Shown: piece after piece, positions 8,865 to 19,402 of the stretch
Position numbering within the stretch: the stretch's first letter is position 1
Layout: each line of letters starts with the position of its first letter
Source of the DNA: Caldilineaceae bacterium bin34
GTDB taxonomy: Bacteria; Chloroflexota; Anaerolineae; Caldilineales; Caldilineaceae
NCBI GenBank assembly: GCA_002238555.1
Contig: MPMO01000007.1
Coordinates: 1 to 64,000, forward strand
Direction: 5' to 3'
DNA length: 64,000 nt
Notes under the pieces: model-generated
Database searches by the model: none
Seen by the model: only the letters and a program-made list of their open reading frames with translations
Told to the model about the DNA's origin: nothing
Translations under genes and position numbers: made by a program

Positions 8865-9073
8865 GAAGACCCTACCGGAGGCATGGTTGTGCGCAGCGAG
8901 CATCTACTTCGCACAAATCTCAGTGGTCGTTCGGATACGAATGTACGCTTCCATGACTTGAGGAACCTACTCCTGCGGCTGGCTTCATCGAGTGGATTCG
9001 CGGATGGCATCTCATCTTCAGGAAGCCCGATGTCTTGGAACGAGCCATTCTGCAGTGCGATGGGAGTCATGCG
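8865..9073. other. Degenerate stretch before the HicB-like gene
   Basis: A frame running from 8957 with residues PAAGFIEWIRGWHLIFRKPD and no good start precedes the small coupled ORF below. It may be the tail of a decayed gene. No family was recognised. Confidence 0.3.
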
Positions 9074-9139
9074 ATGCCTCAACAGGTTCGGCTGGTACAT
9101 CGCATCATCCTGAAACACAAACTGGAGTTGCAGGACTGA
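9074..9139 (+). CDS. Possible 21-residue peptide coupled to the HicB-like gene
   Basis: A short frame starts at ATG 9074 behind a TGGGAG site and ends with a TGA that overlaps the next ATG (TGATG). It does not resemble HicA, the usual partner of HicB, and is more likely the tail of a decayed upstream gene than a real toxin. Confidence 0.3.
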   Translation: MPQQVRLVHRIILKHKLELQD

Positions 9140-9351
9140 TGTACAAATACGAGATCATTCTCTACTGGAGCAACGAAGACGGAACTTACATGGCCGAGGT
9201 GCCCGAACTGCCCGGGTGCATGGCGCATGGTCCCACTCAGGAAGCTGCCCTCAGGCACGCCCAGGAAGCCATCGCACTGTGGATCGATACAGCCCGTGAG
9301 CACGGCGACGCGAGACCCGAACCCAAGGGTGAGCGACTGATGCTTGCATAA
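9139..9351 (+). CDS. HicB-like antitoxin, solitary
   Basis: This 70-residue protein is a full-length HicB-type domain. It opens MYKYEIILYWSNEDGTYMAE, continues VPELPGCMAHG, and has the ALRHAQEAIALWIDTA helix and a PEPKG tail. In typical type II modules HicB neutralises the HicA mRNA interferase. No HicA-like frame, with its GSHH pocket, is visible on either side. The protein is therefore an orphan that may counter a toxin elsewhere or be a relic. The start overlaps the preceding stop codon. No DNA-binding domain is attached. Confidence 0.85.
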   Translation: MYKYEIILYWSNEDGTYMAEVPELPGCMAHGPTQEAALRHAQEAIALWIDTAREHGDARPEPKGERLMLA

Positions 9352-9776
9352 GAGACCGTCCCCAAACGATGTCCGGCAGGATTCCGGGTCTCTGGTTCCC
9401 ATTCCACCCCTGCGAGACGACCGGTCGAGAGAATGAAGGAACTGCATCCAATCTGGCAACCAGCTTGACCGCGCCCCGCGCTGAACCAACGTTTCCCAAT
9501 TGTGTGGACGTGTCGGATTTCTGTCCAGTGCACACGCCAGCCGGATCACCCTTGTCTGATGAGAAGGTGCAAGTGGTGAACGGCTTGTGCACACCTTTTT
9601 GAGACCGGCCGCTTGAAGACGGCATGGAGCATCCGTACTGCCGGGGTGAGTCACTTCCTGTAGCCGGACCCGTATACGTCGGAGCTGTGGCACCAAATTC
9701 GTTGGGAATCGCGCCTGATCATCTCGCTCATGGAGTGCCAATTGCAAGGACAGTGCCGATTAGTGGTGGTGTATAC
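9352..9776. other. Non-coding stretch
   Basis: About 425 bases between the HicB-like gene and the palindrome hold no frame, RNA or repeat that I can support. Confidence 0.5.
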
Positions 9777-9798
9777 TCCACGCCAAGCTTGGCGTGGA
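9777..9798 (+). promoter_or_regulatory. Perfect 22-bp palindrome with adjoining -10-like box
   Basis: The half-site is TCCACGCCAAG and the palindrome is perfect. A TATACT hexamer at 9772-9777 abuts it, with TTGCAA at 9752-9757 as a poor, closely spaced -35. The palindrome sits about 20 bp before the start I chose for the two-gene cassette, so it looks like a repressor operator over the transcription start. Confidence 0.5.
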
Positions 9799-9818
9799 GG
9801 CACGGAGCAGACGTCGCA

Positions 9819-10352
9819 ATGGTGAATGTAAGAAGTGTACGGGTTCTGAACCGCACCCACATCCAGCCGAGGGGTGTGACGCCACAGTTGAAGTTCGGTG
9901 TGCGTCGGTCTGGACCACAAGCTGGAACTTGGCGACCCCCCACGCAGCCTCAGACTCTACGCGACACGGAAGTCTCGGGCTCGGCGGTGAGAACCGCTCA
10001 TGCGGCGATCATCAAGCAGATGAGCGAATTGAAACAGGTGGGGCCGGAGTGGGATGGTCCAGGCAGCATTACGCCGGAACCTGCTCTCCTTGATCTGACC
10101 GCTGATTGGCTCAAAAAGTATTGGCGCGCCAGCCTTGGCATACCCGACATCTGCCCTACCTCTGACGGCGGGGTCAGCATCAGCTGGGAGCGGGGTGCCA
10201 TTGAACACAGTCTTGACGTGCGCTCCGACGGTTCCGGTATGGAATGGTGCCGGTACGATCCGCGTATCTTGCAAACCGTTGAAACCGAACTGCCCATGAA
10301 TGGGCAGGGATGGGACACCCTACAGGCCGGTCTTGATAAATCGGCGGCATGA
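9819..10352 (+). CDS. Hypothetical protein, first gene of a two-gene cassette
   Basis: The protein is 177 residues from ATG 9819, or 110 residues from ATG 10020. The convincing part is the second half. It holds an 'EWDGPGSITPEP' segment, a helix, and then 'PTSDGGVSISWE' followed by alternating strands. I know this pattern from short uncharacterised proteins whose hallmark is a W-D-G stretch and a 'P-T-DGG---W' strand. No enzyme motif is visible. Its stop overlaps the next gene's start by four bases (ATGA), so the two are translated together. A palindrome lies just upstream. Function unknown. Confidence 0.6.
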   Translation: MVNVRSVRVLNRTHIQPRGVTPQLKFGVRRSGPQAGTWRPPTQPQTLRDTEVSGSAVRTAHAAIIKQMSELKQVGPEWDGPGSITPEPALLDLTADWLKKYWRASLGIPDICPTSDGGVSISWERGAIEHSLDVRSDGSGMEWCRYDPRILQTVETELPMNGQGWDTLQAGLDKSAA

Positions 10353-10774
10353 CGACTAGAGGAGAGGCCTCTTCACAGACACGTCCCAACCGGATTTTGC
10401 TGCGGCAGGCCAACCCACTGGTGGTCAAAAACGGCAAAGCCCAAAAGGGTCTGTTCCGCATTGACACGGACCCGGAAACCGGGGAACGCGCCATTTCAGT
10501 GGAACTGTCCAGTTCCGGGTACTCGGCCCAGGATGCTTACGAGCGACACTGCGGCGGTCGGCCGCCTACCATGGGTACCATCGGTGTCTCGATGAACGAG
10601 ATAGCCCAACTGAACCTCCGAGCCACACCGGACCCGCTTCCCGACAACCCGTACCATTGGTTGTTGCTGCTGCCCGATGGCGTGAGCAAAAGCAGCATTC
10701 AGAATCCACTCAAAACCTTCGCCGTCAATCGCGGTTGGCTTTACGCCCCACCTGGAACGCCACCGCTGCGGTAA
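10349..10774 (+). CDS. Hypothetical protein, second gene of the cassette
   Basis: This 141-residue protein starts within the stop of the previous gene. It resembles small uncharacterised proteins that begin with 'R--NP--V-NG---KG-F', contain 'D---G--A-SVE' and end with 'ARGWLY-PP' (here FAVNRGWLYAPP). Partner proteins of this kind usually sit next to a gene like the upstream one in other bacteria, as far as I recall. No catalytic or DNA-binding motif is apparent. The tight coupling suggests a two-protein complex of unknown role in this accessory region. Confidence 0.6.
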   Translation: MTTRGEASSQTRPNRILLRQANPLVVKNGKAQKGLFRIDTDPETGERAISVELSSSGYSAQDAYERHCGGRPPTMGTIGVSMNEIAQLNLRATPDPLPDNPYHWLLLLPDGVSKSSIQNPLKTFAVNRGWLYAPPGTPPLR

Positions 10775-11182
10775 CTGTCTCCACCACACATCATTCATCG
10801 TCCCAAGGATGCAACCGTTCGGCTACGGTACCGAGCAGTTGCGAGCCGGTAGAGAGTGCTTCTCCCGTCCGGAATTGTTGCCGTCCCCAGTACAGGTCAG
10901 TTGTGTTTTCGGTTATGGACCGGGCACCGTGCGAGATAGGGATGTCGGCAGGGATTGTGCCTTCCTGTCCGTGACCGGAGTACAGACCGTATTGCGGTTC
11001 CAATGGGGGATTATGCGCCTGTTTGCGGTTGGGACAGTGGTCCTTACAGTCAGGAACACAATGGTCTTTGCAGGCCGCGGCCCCGATGCAGAACACCGAG
11101 GTTTGGCTGTATAGGCACCAAGTTTCTTTATACTTGGCGGACTGTATCCACTAGCCACAAGGGCCTTCCTCAGGCGAATCAC
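10775..11182. other. Leader region of leuS
   Basis: About 410 bases precede leuS. A small hairpin, CCAAGT at 11118-11123 with ACTTGG at 11132-11137, lies 45 bp before the start codon. I looked for a T-box (AGGGTGG-type antiterminator sequence) and saw none. Confidence 0.4.
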
Positions 11183-13660
11183 ATGTCTACCGATATTCTC
11201 CGCTACAACCCATCGGCCATTGAGGCCAAGTGGCAGCAGGAGTGGGAACGGTTGGGCTTGTACCGCACCGTGGAGGATCCCGACCGGCCCAAGTGGTACG
11301 CGCTGACCATGCTCCCCTACCCTTCCGGGGACCTGCACGTGGGGCATTGGTACGCCATGACCCCCAGCGATACGGCGGCCCGCTACCGGCGCATGCAGGG
11401 GGCCAACGTCTTCTTCCCGATAGGGTTTGACGCCTTCGGCCTGCCGGCGGAGAACGCGGCCATCGCCCACGGCATCAACCCGCGGATTTGGACCTACGAC
11501 AACATCGACAACATGCGCCGCCAGCTGCGGCAGATGGGCGCGATGTGGGCCTGGGACCGCGAGGCGGTCACCTGCGAGCCCGGGTACTACAAGTGGTCGC
11601 AGTGGTTCTTCCTGCGCCTGCTGGAAGCCGACCTCGCCTACCGCGAGAAGGCTCCCGTGGACTGGTGCCCCAACTGCAACACCACCCTGGCCCGCGAACA
11701 GGTGTGGGGCGAGGACAAGCACTGTGAGCGGTGCGGCACCCCGGTCATCCAGAAGGAGCTGGAGCAGTGGAAGTTCCGCATCACCAACTACGCGGACGAA
11801 CTGCTGGCCGATCTCGAGAACATCGAGTGGCCCGATCCGGTCAAGATCATGCAGACCAACTGGATCGGCCGCAGTACGGGCGCCCAGGTGGCCTTCCATA
11901 CGGAGGACGGCAAGCCCATCGAGATCTTCACAACGCGGCCGGACACGCTGTGGGGCGCCACATTCATGGTGCTGGCTCCCGAGCATCCGCTGGTCTCCCA
12001 AATTACGACCGATGACCGGCAGGCCGCGGTCGAGGCCTATGTGGAGAACTCTGCGCGCCTGAACGAAGCCGTCCGCACGGACATCGGCCGGGATAAGACC
12101 GGCGAGTTCACGGGGGCGTATGCCGTCAACCCCGTCAACGGCGCCCGCATTCCGATTTGGATCGCGGACTACGTGATGCTGGGCTACGGCACGGGTGCCA
12201 TCATGGCCGTGCCCGGCCACGACGAGCGCGACTTTGCCTTCGCCGAGCAGTTTGGCCTGGACATCGTGCGGGTGATTTCGGGTCCGGATGGGGCCACGGG
12301 CCCCCTGACCGAGGCCTGGCCCTCCAAGGAAGACGGAGCGATGATGAACAGTGGCGAGTTCGACGGTACCCCGGTTGTGGGGGCCGCGGACAAGGTCATT
12401 GCCTGGCTGGAGGAAACCGGCAAGGGCCGCGCTCAGGTCAACTACCGGCTGCACGACTGGCTCATTTCCCGCCAGCGCATGTGGGGCACGCCCATTCCGA
12501 TTGTCTATTGCGACGATTGCGGGACGGTGCCGATACCCTACGACCGGCTTCCCGTGTGCCTGCCCGAGAAGACCGAATTCCAGCCCTCGGGCGAGAACGC
12601 CCTGCTGCATACGCCGTCGTTCCTGAACACGGAATGCCCGCAGTGCGGCCGGGAGGCCAGGCGCGAAACCGATACGATGGACACCTTCATGTGCTCGTCG
12701 TGGTATCAGTACGCCTACGTGGCCCCCTACTGGGGCGACGGCGAGCCCCTAACCCGCGACGCGCGTCCCTGGAGCCGCGAGGCCGGGGACTACTGGCTGC
12801 CTGTGGATCAGTACACCGGTGGCATCGAGCATGCCACCATGCACCTGCTCTACACGCGGTTCTTCACCAAGGCCCTGCGCGATCTGGGCGTGGTGGACTT
12901 CGATGAACCGATGGACCGGCTCTTCAACCAGGGCATGATCCTGGGTGCCGATTCGGAAAAGATGTCCAAGAGCCGCGGCAACGTGGTGGACCCGGATGAT
13001 GTGGTGCAGCGCTACGGGGCGGACACGGTGCGCGGCTACCTGATGTTCATCGGACCTTGGGATCAGGGCGGACCCTGGGATCCGCAGCGCATCGAGGGCG
13101 TGCGCCGTTTCCTCAACCGGGTTTGGACCGTGGTGACGGAGCCGGTCGAAGCGGGTGTGCAGGATGCATCCGCCGCGCGCCAGCTGGAACAGAAGCTGCA
13201 CGCCACCATTGCCAAGGTGACCGCCGATCTGGATCACTTCCGCTTCAACACGGCCATCTCAGCCCTGATGGAGCTCAACAACCAGATGATGAAGGCCAGG
13301 ACGACCGCGGTCGCCGGAACTGCGCTCTGGACGCAGGCTGTGGAATCGATGTGCCTGATGATGGCGCCGTTCTTCCCCCACATTGCCGAGGAGCTCTGGC
13401 ACCTCGCGGGCCACGAGGACAGTGTCCACCTGCAGAGCTGGCCCATCCACGATGAGGATCTGGCCCGGGCCAACGAGATCACCATCGTGGTGCAGGTCAA
13501 CGGCAAGGTCCGCGCGACCGTGGAGGTCGAGCAGGGTATGGCCCGGGAAGGTCTGGAGGCACTGGCGCTAGAACAGCCGAATGTGCAGCCCTACCTGGAC
13601 GGCAGGGCACTGCGCAAGGCCATCGTGGTCCCGGACAAGCTCGTCAACCTGGTAGTTTGA
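11183..13660 (+). CDS. leuS: Leucyl-tRNA synthetase
   Basis: This class I synthetase charges tRNA-Leu with leucine. The 825-residue length is normal for bacterial LeuRS. The nucleotide-binding HIGH element appears as HVGH in [13 protein letters not shown] near residue 50. The KMSKS loop is intact ([10 protein letters not shown]). The editing domain between them has the TTRPDTLWG stretch that binds mischarged tRNA. A zinc-like CPNC...CERC pair lies near residue 175. The C-terminal domain ends with the usual short beta extension ([13 protein letters not shown]). I placed the start at ATG 11183 ([20 protein letters not shown]), which matches the family; upstream sequence in frame is not conserved. 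A HIT gene follows after 47 bp. Confidence 0.97.
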   Translation: MSTDILRYNPSAIEAKWQQEWERLGLYRTVEDPDRPKWYALTMLPYPSGDLHVGHWYAMTPSDTAARYRRMQGANVFFPIGFDAFGLPAENAAIAHGINPRIWTYDNIDNMRRQLRQMGAMWAWDREAVTCEPGYYKWSQWFFLRLLEADLAYREKAPVDWCPNCNTTLAREQVWGEDKHCERCGTPVIQKELEQWKFRITNYADELLADLENIEWPDPVKIMQTNWIGRSTGAQVAFHTEDGKPIEIFTTRPDTLWGATFMVLAPEHPLVSQITTDDRQAAVEAYVENSARLNEAVRTDIGRDKTGEFTGAYAVNPVNGARIPIWIADYVMLGYGTGAIMAVPGHDERDFAFAEQFGLDIVRVISGPDGATGPLTEAWPSKEDGAMMNSGEFDGTPVVGAADKVIAWLEETGKGRAQVNYRLHDWLISRQRMWGTPIPIVYCDDCGTVPIPYDRLPVCLPEKTEFQPSGENALLHTPSFLNTECPQCGREARRETDTMDTFMCSSWYQYAYVAPYWGDGEPLTRDARPWSREAGDYWLPVDQYTGGIEHATMHLLYTRFFTKALRDLGVVDFDEPMDRLFNQGMILGADSEKMSKSRGNVVDPDDVVQRYGADTVRGYLMFIGPWDQGGPWDPQRIEGVRRFLNRVWTVVTEPVEAGVQDASAARQLEQKLHATIAKVTADLDHFRFNTAISALMELNNQMMKARTTAVAGTALWTQAVESMCLMMAPFFPHIAEELWHLAGHEDSVHLQSWPIHDEDLARANEITIVVQVNGKVRATVEVEQGMAREGLEALALEQPNVQPYLDGRALRKAIVVPDKLVNLVV

Positions 13661-13707
13661 GCCGCCCTGCATCCCGCTTAGCCACTGCCGCAACGGAGCT
13701 CCCCCAC

Positions 13708-14064
13708 ATGGACGACTGCCTGTTCTGCCGCATCATCAAGGGCGCACTGCCGGCGAAGATCGCCTACCAGGACGACTTGGTGACTGCCTTTCACGACATC
13801 GATCCCCAGGCCCCCGTCCACATCCTGGTGGTGCCCAACCGGCATTCCGAGAGCTTGGCGGAGATGGGCGATGCGGACGCCGAAAGCCTCGGGCGCGTGG
13901 TGGCGGTGCTGAACAAGGTGGCGGAGCAGGAAGGTGTGGCCGCAAGCGGCTACCGGACGCTGGTCAACACGGGTCCGGACGCCAACCAGATCGTGATGCA
14001 CACCCACTTCCATCTGCTGGCCGGCAAGCCGCTCGGTCCCATGCTGAGCGCGTTCTTCGACTGA
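13708..14064 (+). CDS. HIT family nucleotide-binding hydrolase (Hint-like)
   Basis: The 118-residue protein has CLFCRIIKG at the N-terminus and the histidine triad HTHFHLLAG near the C-terminus, the catalytic signature of HIT proteins. The likely role is hydrolysis of purine phosphoramidates such as aminoacyl-adenylates, which fits a position directly behind leuS. Upstream residues in the same frame overlap the leuS stop and are not conserved, so the ATG at 13708 is preferred. Spacing suggests co-transcription with leuS and argG. Confidence 0.93.
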   Translation: MDDCLFCRIIKGALPAKIAYQDDLVTAFHDIDPQAPVHILVVPNRHSESLAEMGDADAESLGRVVAVLNKVAEQEGVAASGYRTLVNTGPDANQIVMHTHFHLLAGKPLGPMLSAFFD

Positions 14065-14120
14065 TATTCAACCGGTTCCGGCGGTGGCCGGGATCCCCGT
14101 TCCAAGGAACCACACAGGCA

Positions 14121-15350
<1,230 letters not shown>

Positions 15351-15410
15351 ACCACTGAATACAGGGAAGCCAGCCAATTCGGTTTCCCTACCAAGACAAG
15401 GAGCAACCCA

Positions 15411-16652
15411 ATGGCCGTAGGCGGAGAAATCGGATACACAGGGGCCCAGGCTGCCGTTCCTGGATTCGATGTGGCTGGGGTGGCGGCCGGCATCAAGCCG
15501 ACCGGGGATCTGGACATGTCGGTGATTGCCAGCCCAACTCCCTGCGCGGCCGCGGCCACGTTCACCCAGTGCAAGTTTCCGGCTGCACCGGTCCTGTACG
15601 ACAAACAGGTGGTGGACTTCAATCCCTCGGGCATTCACGGCGTGGTGGTCAACAGCGGTTGTGCCAACGCCTGCACCGGCCCGGAGGGCATGGCCAACGC
15701 CCGCATGATGGCCGAATCCCTGGAGAAGGCCATCGGCAGCGGCGACTCGACCACGTTGGTCATGAGCACCGGCGTGATTGGCGTGCAGCTGCCCATGGAT
15801 CGCATTCGAGCCGGGGTGCCTGCCGCCGTGGACAAGTTGAAGCCCGAAGGCTGGCACGATGCCGCACGCGGCATCATGACCACGGACACCTTTCCCAAGC
15901 TCTACACAGGTGGTGTGGTGCTGGACGGCGAGGAGGTTCGGATCTCCGGCATCTCCAAGGGCGCCGGCATGATTCATCCCGACATGGCCACCATGCTGAG
16001 CGTGATGACAACCAACGCCGCGGTTACCGCGCCGGTACTTCAGGCGGCCCTGTCGGCCGCGGTGCGCAAGAGCTTCAACTGCATCAGCGTGGACGGAGAC
16101 ACGAGCACCAACGACACTGTCCTGCTGCTGGCCAGCGGCCAGGGTTCGGCACCGGTCATCGACCGGACCGAAGGTCCCTTGTGGGAAGCTTTTCTGGCTG
16201 GGCTTACCGAGGCTGCCATCGAGCTTTCGCGGGCCATTGTGCGCGACGGCGAAGGAGCCACCAAGGTGGTCGCGATTGAAGTAGTGGGCGCCAAGTCCGA
16301 CGAGGACGCCCACAATGCGGCCCGCAGGGTTTCGATCAGCCCCCTGGTCAAGACCGCCTTCTACGGCAGCGATGCCAACTGGGGCCGCATCCTGTGTGCG
16401 GCCGGAAACTCGGAGGCCGAAATCGCCCCCGAGGAAACCAGTCTGTTCATCTCCGCCGATGGCGGTCCCGAGTTGCAGTTGGTGGCCAAGGGCACGCCGC
16501 TGGACTACGCAGAGGAGGACGCGGCGGCGATCTTTGCCGAGATTGAGGTTGGGGTTCGCATCGACCTGGGTCTGGGAACGGGCGAGGCCACCGTCTGGAC
16601 CTGCGACTTCAGCCACGAGTATGTCACCATCAACGGCGACTATCGAACCTGA
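15411..16652 (+). CDS. argJ: Glutamate N-acetyltransferase / amino-acid acetyltransferase ArgJ
   Basis: ArgJ recycles the acetyl group between N-acetylornithine and glutamate in arginine synthesis. The 413-residue precursor contains KGAGMIHPDMATMLSVMTTN, where the family self-cleaves before the Thr of 'ATML' to give alpha and beta subunits; the Thr is present. The C-terminal half has the ANWGR block (YGSDANWGRILCA). A good site, AAGGAG, precedes ATG 15411. Whether it is mono- or bifunctional, that is also making N-acetylglutamate from acetyl-CoA, cannot be judged from sequence alone. Confidence 0.96.
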   Translation: MAVGGEIGYTGAQAAVPGFDVAGVAAGIKPTGDLDMSVIASPTPCAAAATFTQCKFPAAPVLYDKQVVDFNPSGIHGVVVNSGCANACTGPEGMANARMMAESLEKAIGSGDSTTLVMSTGVIGVQLPMDRIRAGVPAAVDKLKPEGWHDAARGIMTTDTFPKLYTGGVVLDGEEVRISGISKGAGMIHPDMATMLSVMTTNAAVTAPVLQAALSAAVRKSFNCISVDGDTSTNDTVLLLASGQGSAPVIDRTEGPLWEAFLAGLTEAAIELSRAIVRDGEGATKVVAIEVVGAKSDEDAHNAARRVSISPLVKTAFYGSDANWGRILCAAGNSEAEIAPEETSLFISADGGPELQLVAKGTPLDYAEEDAAAIFAEIEVGVRIDLGLGTGEATVWTCDFSHEYVTINGDYRT

Positions 16653-17147
16653 GCCGCTCTCTTCGGGAACGGCTACTGCCCCAGGAGCGATTCCGTCGGC
16701 TTAACGGGTCGCGGTTGCGAAGCCCAAGGCATTCATTGGTTGCTGCTCAATCAGGAGCGTGCTGCCAACAGTCCCCGCGGTTCTTTTGCGTGGCGGTGCG
16801 TTGCAACCACGCCACTGGCTTGTGATCGTGTCATGCCAGCGCAACTGGTCAGACTTTCCGGGTGCGGGGGCGGCCATCCTGGACTGGGCACATTGTTATG
16901 CGGTGGACCCCGCCGGAAGCAACAACCGGGCTCGGGTGCTGCAGAAACACAGGGGCACGTGCCTGTGCTGCGAACCCGGCCGTGTGCATGGCCCAACTCC
17001 CCATGAAGGTCGCCGGCTGCTTCGGCACCCGGGCTGGTGCCGAGTGCCGGGCCCGCCTTATGGCCTGATGGAGACCGCGCGCAAATCAGGTCGGGATATT
17101 TTCGATAGCCTTTGGCAGACCCCGAACGAACCCGTGCGACGGAGCCA
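16653..17147. other. Non-coding stretch after argJ
   Basis: Roughly 500 bases between argJ and the converging Met-rich gene. I see no convincing protein or tRNA. Confidence 0.5.
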
Positions 17148-17175
17148 GGGCGGGATGGTGAGCGCCGTCCCGCCC
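17148..17175 (-). terminator. Strong hairpin between converging genes
   Basis: An 11-bp stem with one G-U pair (GGGCGGGATGG at 17148-17158 with CCGTCCCGCCC at 17165-17175) and a 6-base loop lies just beyond the stop of the Met-rich gene. No T run follows on either strand, so it may protect or terminate transcripts only weakly. Confidence 0.5.
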
Positions 17176-17221
17176 CGACTCCCGGGGGTACCGCGCAACT
17201 GCGCCGGTACCTGGACAGTTA

Positions 17222-17827
17222 CTACATGCCGTCGTCCATCATCTTGTCGTCCATCATGGCGTCCGACATGATTGGCAGCTCCGTAATCAGGGGCAAACCG
17301 TTGTGGAAGCGCCACCAGCAGTTCTCGCGGTTCTTCTGCATGGAGTTGTGCGTGTTGCATACCGTGCCGTCGGCCTGTGACGTCATCATGCCGTCGCCCA
17401 TCATGTCGTCCGACATCATCGGTTGCGCCTCAATCGGGGGCAAATCGTTGTGGAAGCGCCACCAGCAGTTCTCGCGGTCCTGCTGCTCGGTGTAATGCGT
17501 ATTGCACACCATGCCGTCGAACATTGATGTCATCATGGGGGTCGCCATCATCGTGTCGCCCATCATGCCGTCATCCATCATCTTGTCGTCCGACATCATC
17601 ATGCCGTCATCCATCATCTTGTCGTCCGACATCATCATGTCCTCTGGCGTTGACTGGTCATTCCAGAAGCGCCACCAGCAACTCTCACGGTCTTGTTGCT
17701 CGGCGTAGTTGTCATCGCACGGATGCGCCCAGACGGTGCTCGTCGTGAAGAGCAGCAGGGCTACCGTGATGGTCAAACCAAACCCGATCACGGCATACAG
17801 CCGTCTCATCATCGATGTGTTACACAT
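17222..17827 (-). CDS. Secreted Met/Asp-rich repeat protein with C-x12-CWWRF units
   Basis: The 201-residue protein starts at ATG 17827 behind an AGGGGGA site. A signal peptide (MMRRLYAVIGFGLTITVALL then an A-W-A-H end) is followed by three repeats. Each has two cysteines exactly 12 residues apart followed by WWRF-x-N, for example C-NTHYTEQQDREN-C-WWRFHN. The linkers are runs of Met and Asp such as MMMSDDKMMDDGM, present twice in tandem as a 36-bp DNA repeat. The paired Cys would suit a disulfide in the extracytoplasmic space, and Met/Asp/His clusters are typical of copper-binding regions, so metal binding is a reasonable guess. I do not recognise a described family. The gene has no obvious operon partner. 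Confidence 0.8.
   Translation of the reverse strand: MCNTSMMRRLYAVIGFGLTITVALLLFTTSTVWAHPCDDNYAEQQDRESCWWRFWNDQSTPEDMMMSDDKMMDDGMMMSDDKMMDDGMMGDTMMATPMMTSMFDGMVCNTHYTEQQDRENCWWRFHNDLPPIEAQPMMSDDMMGDGMMTSQADGTVCNTHNSMQKNRENCWWRFHNGLPLITELPIMSDAMMDDKMMDDGM
17571..17642. repeat. 36-bp in-frame tandem repeat within the Met-rich gene
   Basis: Two head-to-tail copies of a 36-bp unit encode MMMSDDKMMDDG twice, and shorter versions follow. The copies are nearly identical, so repeat number may vary between strains. Confidence 0.7.
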
Positions 17828-18071
17828 AGGTTCCCCCTGGTAAGGACGGTGTTTGGCCCAGACACGAATCCTGATGCACCAACAAGAAAGACATGACAGG
17901 ACGCCATCCGGTTGGCATGGGGCAAACCCCTCTGTTCGTGTCCGTGGCAAGACCATGGTAGCACGCCGCATTGGTCGTTCAAGCCCGTATCGATTCCGTG
18001 ACGGGTTGTGCAGGTTCGGAAGCAAACGGAATCGGGACAGGGTTGTTGCCCGTTGCCGCATCGCGGTCCAA

Positions 18072-19402
18072 TCAGGCAAACGCGGAGGCCGCCCAGATCA
18101 CAAGCCGAAGTTCGCTGTCGTCGATGAGTGTATAGACCGGGGTACGTCCCGACAGTTGCTTGCTGGCCTCGATGATGACGGGCACGCCATCCCCTCGCCG
18201 GTCCATCAGATGCGTCCGTCCGACATCACCCGCGGGGCCGGCCCCGACGGTTGCTGGCTGGCCTCGATGATGCCGGGCACGCCATCCCCTCGCCGGTCCA
18301 TCAGATGCGTGCGTCCGACATCACCGGCGGGTTGAGCCGGACAGCGGGCCAGTAGCGAGACGATCATTTCGTTGCGCGAATACTGTCTCAGATCCATATT
18401 GTCGGTCGTCAGGGTGTTGGCCAGACCTCCCGGCACATACAACTCCAGGCGGTCGCCAAACATGTGGAACCGAATGCGACTGCCTCGGATCGAGTAGTCC
18501 CGATGCGCCACGGCGTTGACCAATGCCTCGAATACGGCGCGGACACTGAACTGGGGCACTTCGGCTCGAACCATGGTCTTGGTGGCGGATACCAGCATAT
18601 TCCGTTTGAGGAAGTGCAGTGTCTCAAACACCTGCGCGTCAAGGGGACCGGTGATGTCTCGGGCGTCTGTCTGGTACTGGGTGTCGGTGCGGTCCCCGGC
18701 ATAGCTAACCGCCTGGATTTGGGCATGTGGGAGCCACTCCGAGGGATCCCGGGTGCACATCAGAACGCCGGCCACGGTGAGCCGTAGGCGTCCGGATGCG
18801 TCCTTGGCTGTAACGCCCAGCTTGCTCAAGGCCACCTCCGACAACTCGGTACCGCTCCGGAAGTACCGGCCGGTAAGCGTTGGGTCAATGTGTTCCATTG
18901 AGGTTTTCGGTACTGGCGTCTCGTCGAAGCGAATGGAACGCGTTTGACTCCGTTCCTGAAACAACCGGGCCAGGGCCTCCGTCCGCAACTGTCGTTTTGA
19001 GCTGCCCTGCCGTCGGAAATATCCTCCGGGGCTCCTGTGGACAAAGAGGCTCCGTTCTATCTCGACGACCACCAACAGGGCCGCCCCGCCATCCCCTTCG
19101 TGAAGTTCCACCTTGTGGGTCTCCATGTCCAGTGGAGGCTCGATCGAGTCCTCGCATATCCCGACGATCCACTCCTCGACGATGTCGAACTTGCCCGCCG
19201 GGATGCCAAGCAGGGATCGGGTCTTGTCGTCCACTCCCAAAACGACCGTGCCTCCGGAGGTGTTCGCCATGGCGGCCATTTCGTCTGCGAGGTCGGACCG
19301 CTTTGGTGCGGCAATCCTGGTGCCGGAGAACTGCACCCGTTTGAGTTCAAGACGAGAGTCTTCGCCATGTCTGATGCGAAGGGCTAGTGCATCTGTGTCC
19401 AC
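18072..19402 (-). pseudogene. AlbA_2/Schlafen-type ATP-binding protein, C-terminus shifted by a tandem duplication
   Basis: The gene encodes a putative DNA/RNA-binding AlbA_2 domain with LELKRVQFSGTR and ANTSGGTVVLGVDDKT near the N-terminus, followed by the helicase-like 'ATPase-c 4' region with EALVNAVAHRDYSI and a winged-helix end. It is often annotated as RecG-like or transcriptional regulator. I infer a GTG start at 19402 because no ATG fits. The open frame stops at 18206. A 95-bp tandem duplication (copies at about 18148-18242 and 18243-18337) changed the frame there. The native tail, MDRRGDGVPVIIEASKQLSG then RTPVYTLIDDSELRLVIW, is still present and ends at tga 18072-18074. Deleting one copy restores 411 uninterrupted codons (1331 minus 95 equals 412 codons with stop). 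Confidence 0.8.
18148..18337. repeat. 95-bp imperfect tandem duplication
   Basis: The landmark GGCCTCGATGATG occurs at 18165 and at 18260. Three or more base differences in the compared segment show that the duplication is not brand new. The unit length is not a multiple of three and truncates the AlbA_2-type protein. Confidence 0.85.

Noticed and set aside
10775..11182. T-box or other tRNA-sensing leader for leuS
   Set aside because: No antiterminator consensus and no terminator with T run was seen.
10913..12610. Open frame of 565 codons opposite leuS
   Set aside because: Shadow of leuS; low-complexity composition and no known family.
16653..17221. tRNA or small RNA in the gap after argJ
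   Set aside because: I could not build a cloverleaf or a conserved stem set by eye.
17571..17660. Regularly repeated DNA resembling a small CRISPR array
   Set aside because: The units are in frame and head to tail without spacers, inside a coding gene.
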